A stretch of 13,072 nt of DNA, taken from assembly GCA_946480015.1 (NCBI GenBank), contig CAMLIL010000130.1, positions 1 to 13,072 on the forward strand, read 5' to 3'. A program made the translations under genes and the position numbers. This document shows, one piece after another, positions 6,266-13,072 of the stretch (its first letter is position 1; each line of letters starts with the position of its first letter). This DNA is from an uncultured Oxalobacteraceae bacterium. GTDB taxonomy: Bacteria; Pseudomonadota; Gammaproteobacteria; Burkholderiales; Burkholderiaceae. Below the pieces are notes generated by a model, which saw nothing but the letters and a program-made list of their open reading frames with translations, was not told the origin of the DNA and did not search any database.

Positions 6266-7487
6266 GCACCAAGTTTTCACCTGGCGGGGCGAGCGCCGGA
6301 TGGGGCGCGAGCGTGCGCAGCTTGATGGCGATGGCCAGGGCAATGGCCAGCAGCGCCGACAGAAACGCGACCACGCCGCCCCAGCCGCCTTGTTGCCAGA
6401 GCAGGCCGCAGCCCGATCCCACCACGCCGGAGCCCGCATAATAGAAAAACAGATACAGCGCGGAGGCGAGCGCCTGCTGGCCTTGCGCGCGCCGGCCGAC
6501 CCAGCTGCTGGCCACGGAATGCGAGGCGAAAAAGCCGAACGTGAACATGGCCATGCCCAGCACGACCAGCGCCAGCTGCGACGCCATCGTCAGCAGCAGG
6601 CCGCCGAACATCAGCAGCATCACCAGCCACAGCACGTTGCGGCGCCCTGCCCGGTCGGCCAGCCGGCCCGCCCACACGGCGCTGAAAATCCCCAGCAGGT
6701 ACAGCACCGACAGCGCGCCGACAATGCTCTGCCCGAGATGAATCGGCGCCGCCAGCAGGCGGTAGCCGATGTAGTTGTACATGCTGACGAATACGCCCAT
6801 CAGCACGAACGCCAGCGCGTACAGCCACGGCAGGCCGCCGTCCGTCAGATGGGCGCGCACGCCCTCCAGCATGGCCGTCCAGCCGCCGGCGGCCGGCCGG
6901 GCACGGGTGGACGCGGGCAGGCAGCGGCCAAATTCCCAGGCCGCGTACATGCCCATTATCCCCATCGCGCCCAAGGCCAGGCGCCAGGACCACAGGTCGC
7001 TGATCAAGGACGTCACCACGCGGCCGGCCATCCCGCCCAGGGCCGAACCGGCGATGTAAATCCCCATCGACAGGCCGAGCGAGCTGCCTTCGATTTCCTC
7101 GCTGAGGTAAGCCATGGCCACCGCCGGCATGCCGCCCAGCGCAATGCCGAGCACTGCGCGCGCGGCCAGCAGCGCGGGAAAGCCGGGCGCCAGTGCGGCC
7201 AGCAGGGTGCAGGCGGCGGACGCGCCCAGGGCGACGGTCATCAGGCGCTTGCGGCCAAGGCGCTGCGCCAGCGCGCCGCTGCCGATCAGGGCCAGCGCCA
7301 GGGCCAGCGTGGAGATCGACAGCGCCCAGCTGCTTTGGGCCGGCGTCAGCGCGAACTCGGCGGCGAACACCGGCAGCAGCGGCTGCACGCAGTACAGCAG
7401 AGCGAACGCCGAGAAGCCGCCCACCAGCATGGCGCGGTTGATGCGCTTGAAAGCGGCGGTTCCGGCGGCGGCGGGTGTGGTGGACAT
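6255..7487 (-). CDS. ynfM: MFS transporter, YnfM family
   Basis: Proton-driven inner-membrane transporter of the major facilitator superfamily, probably an exporter; the substrate is not known from sequence. The 410-aa protein has hydrophobic segments consistent with 12 TM helices, a motif-A-like loop GALAQRLGRKR (71-81) between TM2 and TM3 and the pseudo-repeat GRLADRAGRRN in the second half. Segments FALLYCVQPLLPV, YLSEEIEGSSLGLSMGIYI, YNYIGYRL and GFFASHSVASSWVG closely follow E. coli YnfM from memory. The ATG has GAGG 10 nt upstream (AGGAAAG, closer to ideal). It is transcribed divergently from a YnfL-like LysR regulator, the same arrangement as in E. coli, so regulation by that protein is likely. 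Its stop lies 60 bp upstream of baeS on the same strand, with no strong terminator between, so some read-through into baeSR is possible. Confidence 0.92.
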   Translation of the reverse strand: MSTTPAAAGTAAFKRINRAMLVGGFSAFALLYCVQPLLPVFAAEFALTPAQSSWALSISTLALALALIGSGALAQRLGRKRLMTVALGASAACTLLAALAPGFPALLAARAVLGIALGGMPAVAMAYLSEEIEGSSLGLSMGIYIAGSALGGMAGRVVTSLISDLWSWRLALGAMGIMGMYAAWEFGRCLPASTRARPAAGGWTAMLEGVRAHLTDGGLPWLYALAFVLMGVFVSMYNYIGYRLLAAPIHLGQSIVGALSVLYLLGIFSAVWAGRLADRAGRRNVLWLVMLLMFGGLLLTMASQLALVVLGMAMFTFGFFASHSVASSWVGRRAQGQQALASALYLFFYYAGSGVVGSGCGLLWQQGGWGGVVAFLSALLAIALAIAIKLRTLAPHPALAPPGENLVLSP

Positions 7488-7516
7488 GGCAAGCTTTCCT
7501 CGATTCGTCAGGACTC

Positions 7517-7545
7517 ATCTTAGGATTGCATGTTAATACTGTCCA
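7517..7545 (-). promoter_or_regulatory. Candidate sigma-70 promoter for ynfM
   Basis: On the minus strand TGGACA (7545-7540, 5 of 6 to TTGACA) and TAAGAT (7522-7517, 4 of 6 to TATAAT) are separated by 17 bp, with the start codon 29 bp beyond the -10. The -35 overlaps the end of the palindrome at 7544-7555. Confidence 0.5.
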
Positions 7546-7555
7546 ATATATATTG
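7544..7555. promoter_or_regulatory. 12-bp palindrome, likely LysR-type operator
   Basis: CAATATATATTG is a perfect 12-bp palindrome in the 100-bp divergent spacer, a strikingly AT-rich spot in a GC-rich window. It sits on the -35 of ynfM and upstream of ynfL, where LysR-type regulators normally bind. Assignment to the YnfL-like protein is inference from position. Confidence 0.5.
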
Positions 7556-7587
7556 AAGGCGTCTCTTATCCAAAAAATAGATTACCG

Positions 7588-8481
7588 ATGGAGCTGCGCC
7601 ACCTCCGCTATTTCATCGCCGTCGCCGAAGAGCTGCACTTCACCCGTGCGGCCGAGCGCCTGCACATCGGCCAGCCGCCGCTCAGCCACGCCATCCAGAT
7701 GCTCGAAGCCGACGTCGGCGCGCAGCTGTTCGAGCGTACCCGGCGCTGGGTGCGTCTGACCGAAGCGGGCAAGCTGTTTCTCGACGATGCGCGGCGCATC
7801 CTGGCCCTGTCCGAGCAGGCGACCGAGACCGCCCGGCGCGCGCAGCGCGGCGAAGCCGGCGAACTGCGCATCGGCTTTACGTTCTCGACACCGCTCACGC
7901 CCCTGTTCGCGACCGTGATCAACCGCTACCGCCAGGCGTTCCCGGCGGTGTCGCTGACCTTGCACGAGATGGCGACCTTGCCGCAGATCGACGCGCTGGC
8001 TCAGCGCACGCTCGATCTGGGCTTCATGCGGCCGGTGGAAAACGTCATCCCGCCCTCGCTGGCCTTGACCACGCTGCGCAAGGACCCGCTGGTGGCGGTG
8101 CTGCCGGCCGGGAGCGCGCTGGCGGCAAAAAAGTCGGTGACCATCGCCGACCTGGCCGACATGGCCTTCGTGATGTATCCGCAAAACGCCGGCACCGGCA
8201 TCTACTCGCAGATCTTCCGCCTGTGCCGCGACGCCGGCTTCGTGCCGCGCATCGCCCAGGTGGCCGGCGAAGCGTCCACCATCATCGGGCTGGTGGCGGC
8301 CGGCTGCGGCGTGTCGGTGCTGCCGGCCTCGTTCGACCGGATCCGCATGGACGGCGTTGCCTACCTGCCGATCCGCGACAAGGCCGCCACCACCATGCTG
8401 CTGCTGGCGCAGCGCAGCGGCGAACAGGCGCCGCTGGTGGAGGCCTTCGTCAAGCTGGCCACGGCGGCGGCGCGCGAATAG
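7588..8481 (+). CDS. ynfL: LysR-family regulator, YnfL-like
   Basis: Transcription regulator of 297 aa, standard LysR length. The N-terminal winged helix-turn-helix (about 1-60) reads MELRHLRYFIAVAEELHF, TRAAERLHIGQPPLS and LEADVGAQLFERT, and is followed by the linker helix and the periplasmic-binding-protein-like effector domain from about residue 90 (GEAGELRIGFT). The C-terminal segment with GTGIY, GEASTIIGLVAAGCGVSVLPASF matches E. coli YnfL well from memory. The start ATG is unambiguous by alignment although only a weak ribosome binding sequence precedes it. It is divergent from the YnfM-like transporter with a 100-bp spacer holding a palindrome, so the likely target is that transporter and its own gene. 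The effector is unknown. Confidence 0.92.
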   Translation: MELRHLRYFIAVAEELHFTRAAERLHIGQPPLSHAIQMLEADVGAQLFERTRRWVRLTEAGKLFLDDARRILALSEQATETARRAQRGEAGELRIGFTFSTPLTPLFATVINRYRQAFPAVSLTLHEMATLPQIDALAQRTLDLGFMRPVENVIPPSLALTTLRKDPLVAVLPAGSALAAKKSVTIADLADMAFVMYPQNAGTGIYSQIFRLCRDAGFVPRIAQVAGEASTIIGLVAAGCGVSVLPASFDRIRMDGVAYLPIRDKAATTMLLLAQRSGEQAPLVEAFVKLATAAARE

Positions 8482-8554
8482 TTTGCGCCAGCTTCGCCGG
8501 CCTTCATCATTGCTTCACAATTGGCGGTCAATCTTCGCTCCATCGAACCACGAT

Positions 8555-8558
8555 GGAG
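8555..8558 (+). promoter_or_regulatory. Ribosome binding site setting the start of the di-haem protein
   Basis: GGAG lies 6 nt before the ATG at 8565 and overlaps an upstream in-frame ATG at 8553, which has no ribosome binding sequence of its own. The downstream start also gives a normal signal peptide. Confidence 0.7.
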
Positions 8559-8564
8559 CTGAAC

Positions 8565-9938
8565 ATGATCACTTCCCGCCGCACTGTGCTGCACCTTGTC
8601 TTGCTGCTGGCGCCTGGCCTGTCGGCGCTGGCGGCACCGGTCCCGCTGGCCAATCCCGAGGGCAGCGCGCTGACCGTCAGCACCCTCGGCGATATCGACC
8701 GCGCCAATCCGTTTTTCCGGCCGATGGGCAATGGCCGCTCCTGCGCCACCTGCCACCAGGAGGCCGAAGGCTGGAGCGTGACCCCGCGCGGCCTGCAGGC
8801 GCGCTTTGCGGCCAGTGGCGGTAACGATCCGGTGTTTCGCCTGGTCGATGGGGCCAATTCGCCGGTCGCCCCTGCCGCCACCCTGGACCAGAAGCGGCTG
8901 GCCTACAGCATGCTGCTGACCAAGGGCGTGATCCGGGTCGGCCTGCCGGTGCCGGCGGGGGCCGAATTCGCGCTGGTGCGCAGCGACGATCCGTACGGCT
9001 TCGCCAGCGCCCGCGAGCTGTCGCTGTTTCGCCGTCCGCTGCCGAGCACCAATCTGAACTTCGCGGCCAGCGTCATGTGGGACAGCCGCGAGACCCAGCC
9101 GGATGCCGCCTCCTCGATCTGTATCCTGGATGCGCGCCCGGCGCAGTGCTTTGCCACGCTGGAGGCGAACCTGCTGCGCCAGGCCAGCAACGCGGTGACG
9201 GGACATGCGCAGGCGGTGCAGGGACTCGGTGCGGCCGACCAGCGGGCCATCGTCAACTTCGAAAAATCGCTGGCGACGGCGCAGATCACCTCGAATGCCG
9301 CGGGCAATCTGAGCGAGGCGGGCGCACAGGGCGGGCCGGCGCGCCTGGCGGCGCAGCCGTTCTACTTCGGGATCAACGATGTGCAGGCAGGCGACTATCG
9401 CACGCGCGCGCCGTTCAATCGCAATGCGTTCAACCTGTTCGGTTCGTGGCGTGCGCAGACCGGGGCACGGGCATCGGTGGCGCGCGGCGAGGCTATCTTC
9501 AACAACCGGCCGATGAACATTAGCCAGGTGGCGGGATTCAGCGATGTGCTGCGCCTGCCGCTGCAGCGTGGCACCTGCACCAGCTGCCACAATGCGCCGA
9601 ACGCGGGTTCGCATTCGGTGGCGCGGCTGTTCAATACGGGTGTGGCGGCGGGCGCGCTGCGTACACGCGATATGCCGCTCTACACCTTGCGCAACAACGC
9701 TACCGGCGAGGTGGTGGAGACGACCGATCCGGGGATGGCCATGGTGAGCGGCAGGTGGGCCGATGTGGGCAGGTTCAAGACGCCCAGTCTGCGCGCGCTG
9801 GCGGCACGCGCGCCCTACTTTCATGACGGCTCGGCGCGCGACCTGGAGGGCGTGGTGCGGTTTTACGACCGCCGTTTCCGGATGGGTTTGACAGCGCAGG
9901 AGACGGCGGATCTGGTGGCGTTTCTGAAAGTGCTTTAA
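8565..9938 (+). CDS. Exported di-haem cytochrome c peroxidase/MauG-family protein
   Basis: Periplasmic c-type cytochrome of 457 aa. A Sec signal peptide spans about 1-23 (basic MITSRR, hydrophobic core, cleavage probably after ALA at 21-23). Two haem-binding CXXCH motifs are present: CATCH at 60-64 and CTSCH at 338-342. The C-terminal FKTPSLRALAARAPYFHDGSAR-type segment, followed by the VVRFYD motif, is typical of the bacterial di-haem peroxidase superfamily, which reduces hydrogen peroxide or, in MauG-like branches, oxidises a substrate. It is longer than classical CcpA (about 320-350 aa), with about 270 residues between the motifs, so a peroxidase activity should not be assumed; the GNGRSCATCHQ start resembles a betaproteobacterial subgroup of unknown substrate. 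It stands alone, 83 bp after ynfL on the same strand, with no clear promoter of its own. Its stop is 5 bp from that of the converging operon. Confidence 0.85.
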   Translation: MITSRRTVLHLVLLLAPGLSALAAPVPLANPEGSALTVSTLGDIDRANPFFRPMGNGRSCATCHQEAEGWSVTPRGLQARFAASGGNDPVFRLVDGANSPVAPAATLDQKRLAYSMLLTKGVIRVGLPVPAGAEFALVRSDDPYGFASARELSLFRRPLPSTNLNFAASVMWDSRETQPDAASSICILDARPAQCFATLEANLLRQASNAVTGHAQAVQGLGAADQRAIVNFEKSLATAQITSNAAGNLSEAGAQGGPARLAAQPFYFGINDVQAGDYRTRAPFNRNAFNLFGSWRAQTGARASVARGEAIFNNRPMNISQVAGFSDVLRLPLQRGTCTSCHNAPNAGSHSVARLFNTGVAAGALRTRDMPLYTLRNNATGEVVETTDPGMAMVSGRWADVGRFKTPSLRALAARAPYFHDGSARDLEGVVRFYDRRFRMGLTAQETADLVAFLKVL

Positions 9939-9943
9939 CAGCG

Positions 9944-10837
9944 TCAGGCGTAGTCGGCGTCCAGTTCGGAGCCGGCGTAGTTCTCCAGCTCGGCGAACAG
10001 GGTCTTCATCGCCGCGCGGGTCCTGATCTTCTGGATCACCGTGCAATGGGTGCGGTAGGTGTCGATCCGTTCGGCGATGATGGGCTGGTGCTGGGCCGGG
10101 ATTTTTTCCAGCAGCTGGGCCCAGCCGGCCTCGAAGTCGGGCTTATTCTTGCGCACCGATTTGACCAGCGCTTCGAACTCTTTCTGCCCGGTGCGCGCCA
10201 CGATCCGGCCGCCGCCTTCGATGGCGAAAATGATGGCCAGCGCGATCACGCCCTCCGCATTCAGGTCGGCGTCGTTGATCGGACCGGCGTAGTGATGGCG
10301 CCGCAGCCAGGACGCCGCACGCACGATCGCCTGGGCCGCCTTGCGCTGCCTGAACTGGCCGTCGTAACGCGCATACCCATCCCAGTTTTCGCCCGGATCG
10401 GCATAGCACAGGTCGACGAACAATTCCTTCAGGCGGCGCTGCGCGTACACCGGGTCCTGGTCGTATTCGCCGACCAGCGTATCCTCGGGCAGCGCGGCCA
10501 AATCCTTGATCAGCCGGAAGCCAGCCTGAAACGCATGTTCGGCGCCTTCGTCGATAAGGAAGTCGAGCGCGTCGTCGTCGCTTTCATGCGTGAGCAGATG
10601 GTCGAGCCCCAGCGAGACACCGCCAACCGTGAGGAAGTAGGCGCGCTGGATACCTTCGGCGGTGCGCTCGTTGGTGAATTTCTCGGCCACCATGGCGGTG
10701 ATGCCGGCCAGCTCGTCGGCCAGGATGATCGCTTCGTCGCCGATGTCGCGCTTGGCCAGGCAACGGATCGCCCGCACCAGCCGCGGCAGGCGTTCTACTA
10801 CGAGTGCTGGAAGCATCGTCGCTGCGCCCCCGCTCAC
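9944..10837 (-). CDS. Unrecognised 297-aa protein, last gene of the J-domain operon
   Basis: I do not recognise a family. The product is largely helical, soluble, with no signal peptide; a hydrophobic stretch GVIALAIIFAIEGGG near residue 205-225 is too short and broken to call a membrane helix with confidence. Aromatic and charged patches occur, for example VDLCYADPGENWDGYARYDGQF. The GTG start at 10837 overlaps the stop of the preceding gene as GTGA, the pattern of coupled translation; no Shine-Dalgarno is seen before it. An ATG at 10816 (290 aa) with a weak GGGG 10-14 nt upstream is the alternative. The open frame extends further upstream, but that part is the antisense-phase shadow of the previous gene. 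It is the fourth gene of a unit beginning with a J-domain protein, so a role with a chaperone is conceivable, not shown. Confidence 0.8.
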   Translation of the reverse strand: MSGGAATMLPALVVERLPRLVRAIRCLAKRDIGDEAIILADELAGITAMVAEKFTNERTAEGIQRAYFLTVGGVSLGLDHLLTHESDDDALDFLIDEGAEHAFQAGFRLIKDLAALPEDTLVGEYDQDPVYAQRRLKELFVDLCYADPGENWDGYARYDGQFRQRKAAQAIVRAASWLRRHHYAGPINDADLNAEGVIALAIIFAIEGGGRIVARTGQKEFEALVKSVRKNKPDFEAGWAQLLEKIPAQHQPIIAERIDTYRTHCTVIQKIRTRAAMKTLFAELENYAGSELDADYA

Positions 10838-11613
10838 GAGAAAATGCCCGTGCCGATGCTCTTGCGCGTGCCGCGCTTGGCGGCCGTGCTGCGCGAGCTC
10901 GGCACCTGCTTGCGCAGGCGGTACAGCAGTTCCTTGGTGGTGCGCTGCATGAACTTGGGCTCGTCGTCCGGGTCGTCGGAGAACTCGGCGTCGGCCAGGT
11001 CGCCGCTGTGGCGGAAGTCGGGGAACAGTTCGAACAGCGAGCGGTCCCACCCGTCTTCGCTGGCCTTGACCAGCTCCACCGCGAGCGGCGCGATGTCGCT
11101 GTCGGACGAGGTGTGGGCGGTGATGTACTGCCCCTTGGCCAGCACCTCCCCGGCCAGTTCCAGCACTTCTTTCGGGTGCATCGAGAACAGGATGGCGAAG
11201 ATGGTGGCGCCGTGATCGGTGGCCGAGGCTTCGGCCAGCAGTTCGTGGCGGCGCTCCACGTCTTCGGTGGAGAACACCACGCCATGGATGTGCGCGAACA
11301 GCGATTCGGCCACGCGTTCGGGATCGTCCTCGATCATGTCGTCGCTCCAGGTGGCGGCGAAGAAGGCCAGGCTGTCGGCCCAGGCCTTGGGCGGCACCAG
11401 CAGCGTCGCCAGCGAGGTCTTGCCGCCGTCAAAGCCGGACAAGTGCAGCGCCGTCACTTGCGGAGGCAAGGTGCCGAGCACTTCGACCACGGCCAGGTCG
11501 CCATGCTGCTCGACCGCTTCCGAAAATGCCTGTTCGGCGTGGCTCAGCGAGCCGGCCAGTACCAGTTCGCTGACCTGCCTGCTCAGGGCCGGCAGATTCG
11601 ATTTGTCGTTCAT
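10834..11613 (-). CDS. Unrecognised 259-aa protein, third gene of the J-domain operon
   Basis: I do not recognise a family. The protein is soluble, mostly helical, acidic in its middle (DLADAEFSDDPDDEP near 207-221) and ends in a basic Ser/Lys/Arg-rich tail of about 25 residues (SSRSTAAKRGTRKS), probably disordered. An FDGGKTS segment at 61-67 looks like a P-loop but lacks the first glycine. The ATG at 11613 follows the stop of the previous gene by 2 nt (TGA-TC-ATG) and has a strong AAGGAGG 10 nt upstream inside that gene, so this start is firm although the frame is open further upstream. Its stop overlaps the start of the next gene by 4 nt. Function is unknown. Confidence 0.82.
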   Translation of the reverse strand: MNDKSNLPALSRQVSELVLAGSLSHAEQAFSEAVEQHGDLAVVEVLGTLPPQVTALHLSGFDGGKTSLATLLVPPKAWADSLAFFAATWSDDMIEDDPERVAESLFAHIHGVVFSTEDVERRHELLAEASATDHGATIFAILFSMHPKEVLELAGEVLAKGQYITAHTSSDSDIAPLAVELVKASEDGWDRSLFELFPDFRHSGDLADAEFSDDPDDEPKFMQRTTKELLYRLRKQVPSSRSTAAKRGTRKSIGTGIFS

Positions 11614-11615
11614 GA

Positions 11616-12119
11616 TCAGTCGTCCTCCTTGTCGAACATCTGGGCGAAGTCGTCCGACACCGATCCATCGTGCCCGTCGTCGACATCGTCGCCATCGTCG
11701 TTCTCGCCGAGCTGGTCGAACGAGTGGTCGTCCTCGTCCCACAGGCGCGGGTTCTTGTACAGGAATGCGGTGATGATGGCCTGGCGTGCCAGGTCGGGGT
11801 GATGCTCCTGGATGGCGGCGTACATGGCTTCGGCCGCGCCTTCGCAGGCGGCCATGGCAAATACCTTTTCCGGATCGCCGCCTTCGTATTCGCCCGCTTC
11901 GCGCATCAAGCCTTTGCTGTCGCTGAATGCGATGTGGTCGACCAGCGCAAAACTCATCATGTTGACGTCTTCGATGCCGCCGCCGCTGGCGTATTCGCCG
12001 ATCAGGGCATTGACCATCAGGTCGTAGTTCTTCTGGTTGGGCGGGTCGCCCAGGATGCCCTCGATCTGGCCAGCCAGCTCGCGCGACTGGTAGGCGAATT
12101 CGGGATGTACTCTTCTCAT
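11616..12119 (-). CDS. Unrecognised 167-aa protein with acidic tail, second gene of the J-domain operon
   Basis: I do not recognise a family. Residues 1-125 look like a compact helical domain (MRRVHPEFAYQSRELAGQI, then MVNALIGEYASGGGIEDVN, ending in HHPDLARQAIITAFLYKNP). The last 40 residues (128-167) include 19 Asp/Glu and no hydrophobic core, so they should be disordered. At the DNA level this appears as repeated TCGTCG/CATCGTCG triplets on the plus strand (about 11640-11735). The ATG at 12119 has AGGA 7 nt upstream. It lies 34 nt after the J-domain gene and 2 nt before the next gene, so it is in one transcription unit with them. No function is proposed. Confidence 0.82.
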   Translation of the reverse strand: MRRVHPEFAYQSRELAGQIEGILGDPPNQKNYDLMVNALIGEYASGGGIEDVNMMSFALVDHIAFSDSKGLMREAGEYEGGDPEKVFAMAACEGAAEAMYAAIQEHHPDLARQAIITAFLYKNPRLWDEDDHSFDQLGENDDGDDVDDGHDGSVSDDFAQMFDKEDD

Positions 12120-12153
12120 GACTGATTCCTGATTGTGTGACTCTGTGGTTCCG

Positions 12154-12444
12154 TTATGCCGGCAGTACCGCGCCGTGCAGCCCGAACAGCGCGCGCCAGA
12201 GGGACAGCGCCTCCGCTTCCGGGTCGATGATGATGCGGTGGTTGACGCTCTGGTTGTATTCGGCGCGCCTGGCCGCGTCGGACAGGACTTCGTAAGCGCG
12301 CGTGATGGCCTGGAAGCGCGCCTTGGCGCCCGGCGCGTCGTTGCGGTCGGGGTGGTAGCGCATGGCCAGCGAGCGGTAAATCTTCTTGATCTCGTCGTCG
12401 CTGGCGTTCGGCGCTACTCCGAGAATAGCGTATAAATTTTCCAC
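12154..12444 (-). CDS. J-domain (DnaJ-like) protein, 96 aa
   Basis: A minimal Hsp70 co-chaperone: residues 3-65 are a canonical J domain with LYAILGV (4-10), the helix II sequence [15 protein letters not shown] and the catalytic HPD at 31-33, which stimulates the ATPase of a DnaK-type partner, then [20 protein letters not shown]. There is no glycine/phenylalanine linker, zinc domain or substrate-binding domain, only about 30 more residues, so it is a class III J protein; a 10- to 30-residue C-terminal segment must carry any specificity. Start choice: a GTG at 12444 with GGGAG 7 nt upstream gives [10 protein letters not shown], the usual beginning of such proteins; an ATG at 12474 would add 10 residues but has no ribosome binding sequence and lies only a few bases from the predicted transcription start. 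It leads a four-gene unit with three unrecognised genes and diverges from glnS. No Hsp70 gene is in the window. Confidence 0.9.
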   Translation of the reverse strand: MENLYAILGVAPNASDDEIKKIYRSLAMRYHPDRNDAPGAKARFQAITRAYEVLSDAARRAEYNQSVNHRIIIDPEAEALSLWRALFGLHGAVLPA

Positions 12445-12451
12445 TTGGAAA

Positions 12452-12456
12452 CTCCC
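12452..12456 (-). promoter_or_regulatory. Ribosome binding site supporting the GTG start of the J-domain gene
   Basis: The minus strand reads GGGAG-TTTCCAA-GTG, a 7-nt spacer. It lies downstream of the alternative ATG at 12474, so it favours the GTG. Confidence 0.65.
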
Positions 12457-12484
12457 GGCGACTGCCAAAAACATTAAAGCGGAG

Positions 12485-12490
12485 ATTATC
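12485..12490 (-). promoter_or_regulatory. Candidate -10 box for the J-domain operon
   Basis: GATAAT on the minus strand matches TATAAT at 5 of 6 positions, and transcription would start near 12478, about 34 nt before the GTG. No good -35 is found at normal spacing (CCCCTG at 12513-12508), so this is weak support. Confidence 0.35.
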
Positions 12491-12623
12491 CTATAGAAAC
12501 CGTTTAGCAGGGGCGCCGGGCGGGCGGCGCACGCGGCCAGCTTACCCGGCCAGTATGGTGCAGCCGGGGCGGCAAATCGGTTCGCTGCCCCACATAGGAC
12601 CGGTGTCCAGGCGCGGTCTACGG

Positions 12624-12629
12624 TAAAAT
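12624..12629 (+). promoter_or_regulatory. Candidate -10 box for glnS
   Basis: TAAAAT (5 of 6) in the context CGG-TAAAAT-GCCGC lies 32 bp before the glnS ATG. There is no convincing -35 upstream. The rest of the 216-bp spacer between the J-domain gene and glnS is GC-rich and shows no other element I trust. Confidence 0.4.
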
Positions 12630-12660
12630 GCCGCAACTCGATCATTCCCACACCGCCTTC

Positions 12661-13072
12661 ATGAGCAACGATAAAAATACCGCGGCGCCGGCAGCGAACG
12701 CGCCTTCGTCCAATTTCCTGCGCGCCATCGTGGAAAACGATCTGGCGGCCGGCACCCATGCCCGCCCGGGCTTGCCTCCGGTAATTACCCGTTTTCCGCC
12801 CGAGCCCAACGGTTATCTGCACATCGGCCACGCCAAGTCGATCTGCCTGAATTTCGGGCTGGCGCGCGACTATGCCGGGCGCTGCCATCTGCGCTTCGAC
12901 GACACCAATCCGGCCAAGGAAGACCAGGAATACGTCGACACCATCATCGACAGCGTGCAGTGGCTGGGCTTCAGCTGGCAGCACGGCCATGCCGACCATC
13001 TGTATTACGCCAGCGACTATTTCGACCGCCTGTACCTGATGGCCGAATACCTGGTGCAGGCCGGCTTCGCCT
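12661..13072 (+). CDS. glnS: Glutaminyl-tRNA synthetase, partial (first 137 residues)
   Basis: Charges tRNA-Gln with glutamine; cytosolic class I synthetase. After a short Ala/Asn/Pro-rich leader (2-17), [10 protein letters not shown] begins the catalytic fold. The ATP-binding HIGH motif is intact at 54-57 within [17 protein letters not shown], followed by [28 protein letters not shown] and VQWLGF, all diagnostic of GlnRS; the DDTNP segment with its following KEDQEY separates it from GltX, which has DDTD-type variants at the same place. The ATG gives the expected N-terminus, although no clear Shine-Dalgarno precedes it. The gene runs off the right edge, so the KMSKS-type motif and anticodon-binding domain are not visible. 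Confidence 0.96.
   Translation, partial: MSNDKNTAAPAANAPSSNFLRAIVENDLAAGTHARPGLPPVITRFPPEPNGYLHIGHAKSICLNFGLARDYAGRCHLRFDDTNPAKEDQEYVDTIIDSVQWLGFSWQHGHADHLYYASDYFDRLYLMAEYLVQAGFA

Noticed and set aside
5493..7523. 676-codon open frame on the plus strand across baeS and ynfM
   Set aside because: It runs antisense to two well-supported genes, has composition typical of GC-rich antisense frames (rich in H, Q, R, A, G) and resembles no protein family.
8361..10046. 561-codon open frame on the minus strand across the end of ynfL and the di-haem gene
   Set aside because: It is antisense to a clear di-haem cytochrome with signal peptide and CXXCH motifs; the translated product is Arg/His-rich noise.
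11413..11439. Possible Walker A motif in the 259-aa protein (GFDGGKTS)
   Set aside because: The residue five positions before the last glycine is Ser, not Gly, and no Walker B or other NTPase motif follows.
12513..12530. GC-rich stem-loop (GCGCCG/CGGCGC) between the J-domain gene and glnS
   Set aside because: It has no T-run on either side and lies between two divergent gene starts, so a terminator is not expected there; short GC palindromes are common at this base composition.

Overview
The window is a GC-rich, densely coded stretch of chromosome, most likely from a betaproteobacterium of the Oxalobacteraceae (Massilia/Duganella/Janthinobacterium type). This is judged from the protein sequences (GlnS, GarD, a YnfL/YnfM pair, a BaeS/BaeR pair), the codon bias and the TATAAT-like -10 elements; no rRNA or other marker is present to prove it. 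I see no mobile element, tRNA, rRNA, CRISPR array or prophage sequence.

Layout. (1) 1-1991, minus strand: a hexuronate oxidation operon, garD followed 2 nt later by udh (cut by the window edge). Uronate dehydrogenase makes an aldarolactone from galacturonate or glucuronate, and galactarate dehydratase dehydrates galactarate, so the two fit one catabolic route. (2) 1992-2330: a 339-bp divergent control region with two TGGTC-NN-ACCA operator-like sites, a 9-bp inverted repeat beside the garD ribosome binding site, and TATAAT boxes on both strands. (3) 2331-3575, plus: a class III (CaiB/BaiF) CoA-transferase, convergent with (4) a 108-aa helical protein of unknown function (3577-3903, minus). 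(5) 3982-6194, minus: a two-component system closely resembling BaeS/BaeR, with a 4-bp overlap, an unusual Pro/Arg-rich periplasmic segment in the sensor, and a tandem BaeR-box-like repeat just upstream. (6) 6255-8481: a divergent MFS transporter / LysR regulator pair matching E. coli ynfM/ynfL, with a 12-bp palindrome over the transporter's predicted -35. (7) 8565-9938, plus: an exported di-haem cytochrome c peroxidase/MauG-family protein. (8) 9944-12444, minus: a tightly packed four-gene unit, a 96-aa J-domain protein followed by three proteins I do not recognise. (9) 12661-13072, plus: the start of glnS.

The parts most worth following up are the J-domain operon with three unrecognised partner genes, the BaeR-box-like tandem repeat in front of baeSR together with the odd sensor domain, and the paired operator sites of the garD-udh operon. 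Several starts given here rest on Shine-Dalgarno placement or stop/start overlap rather than on the longest open frame: the 108-aa gene, baeS (TTG), the di-haem protein, the J-domain gene (GTG) and the third unknown gene (GTG).
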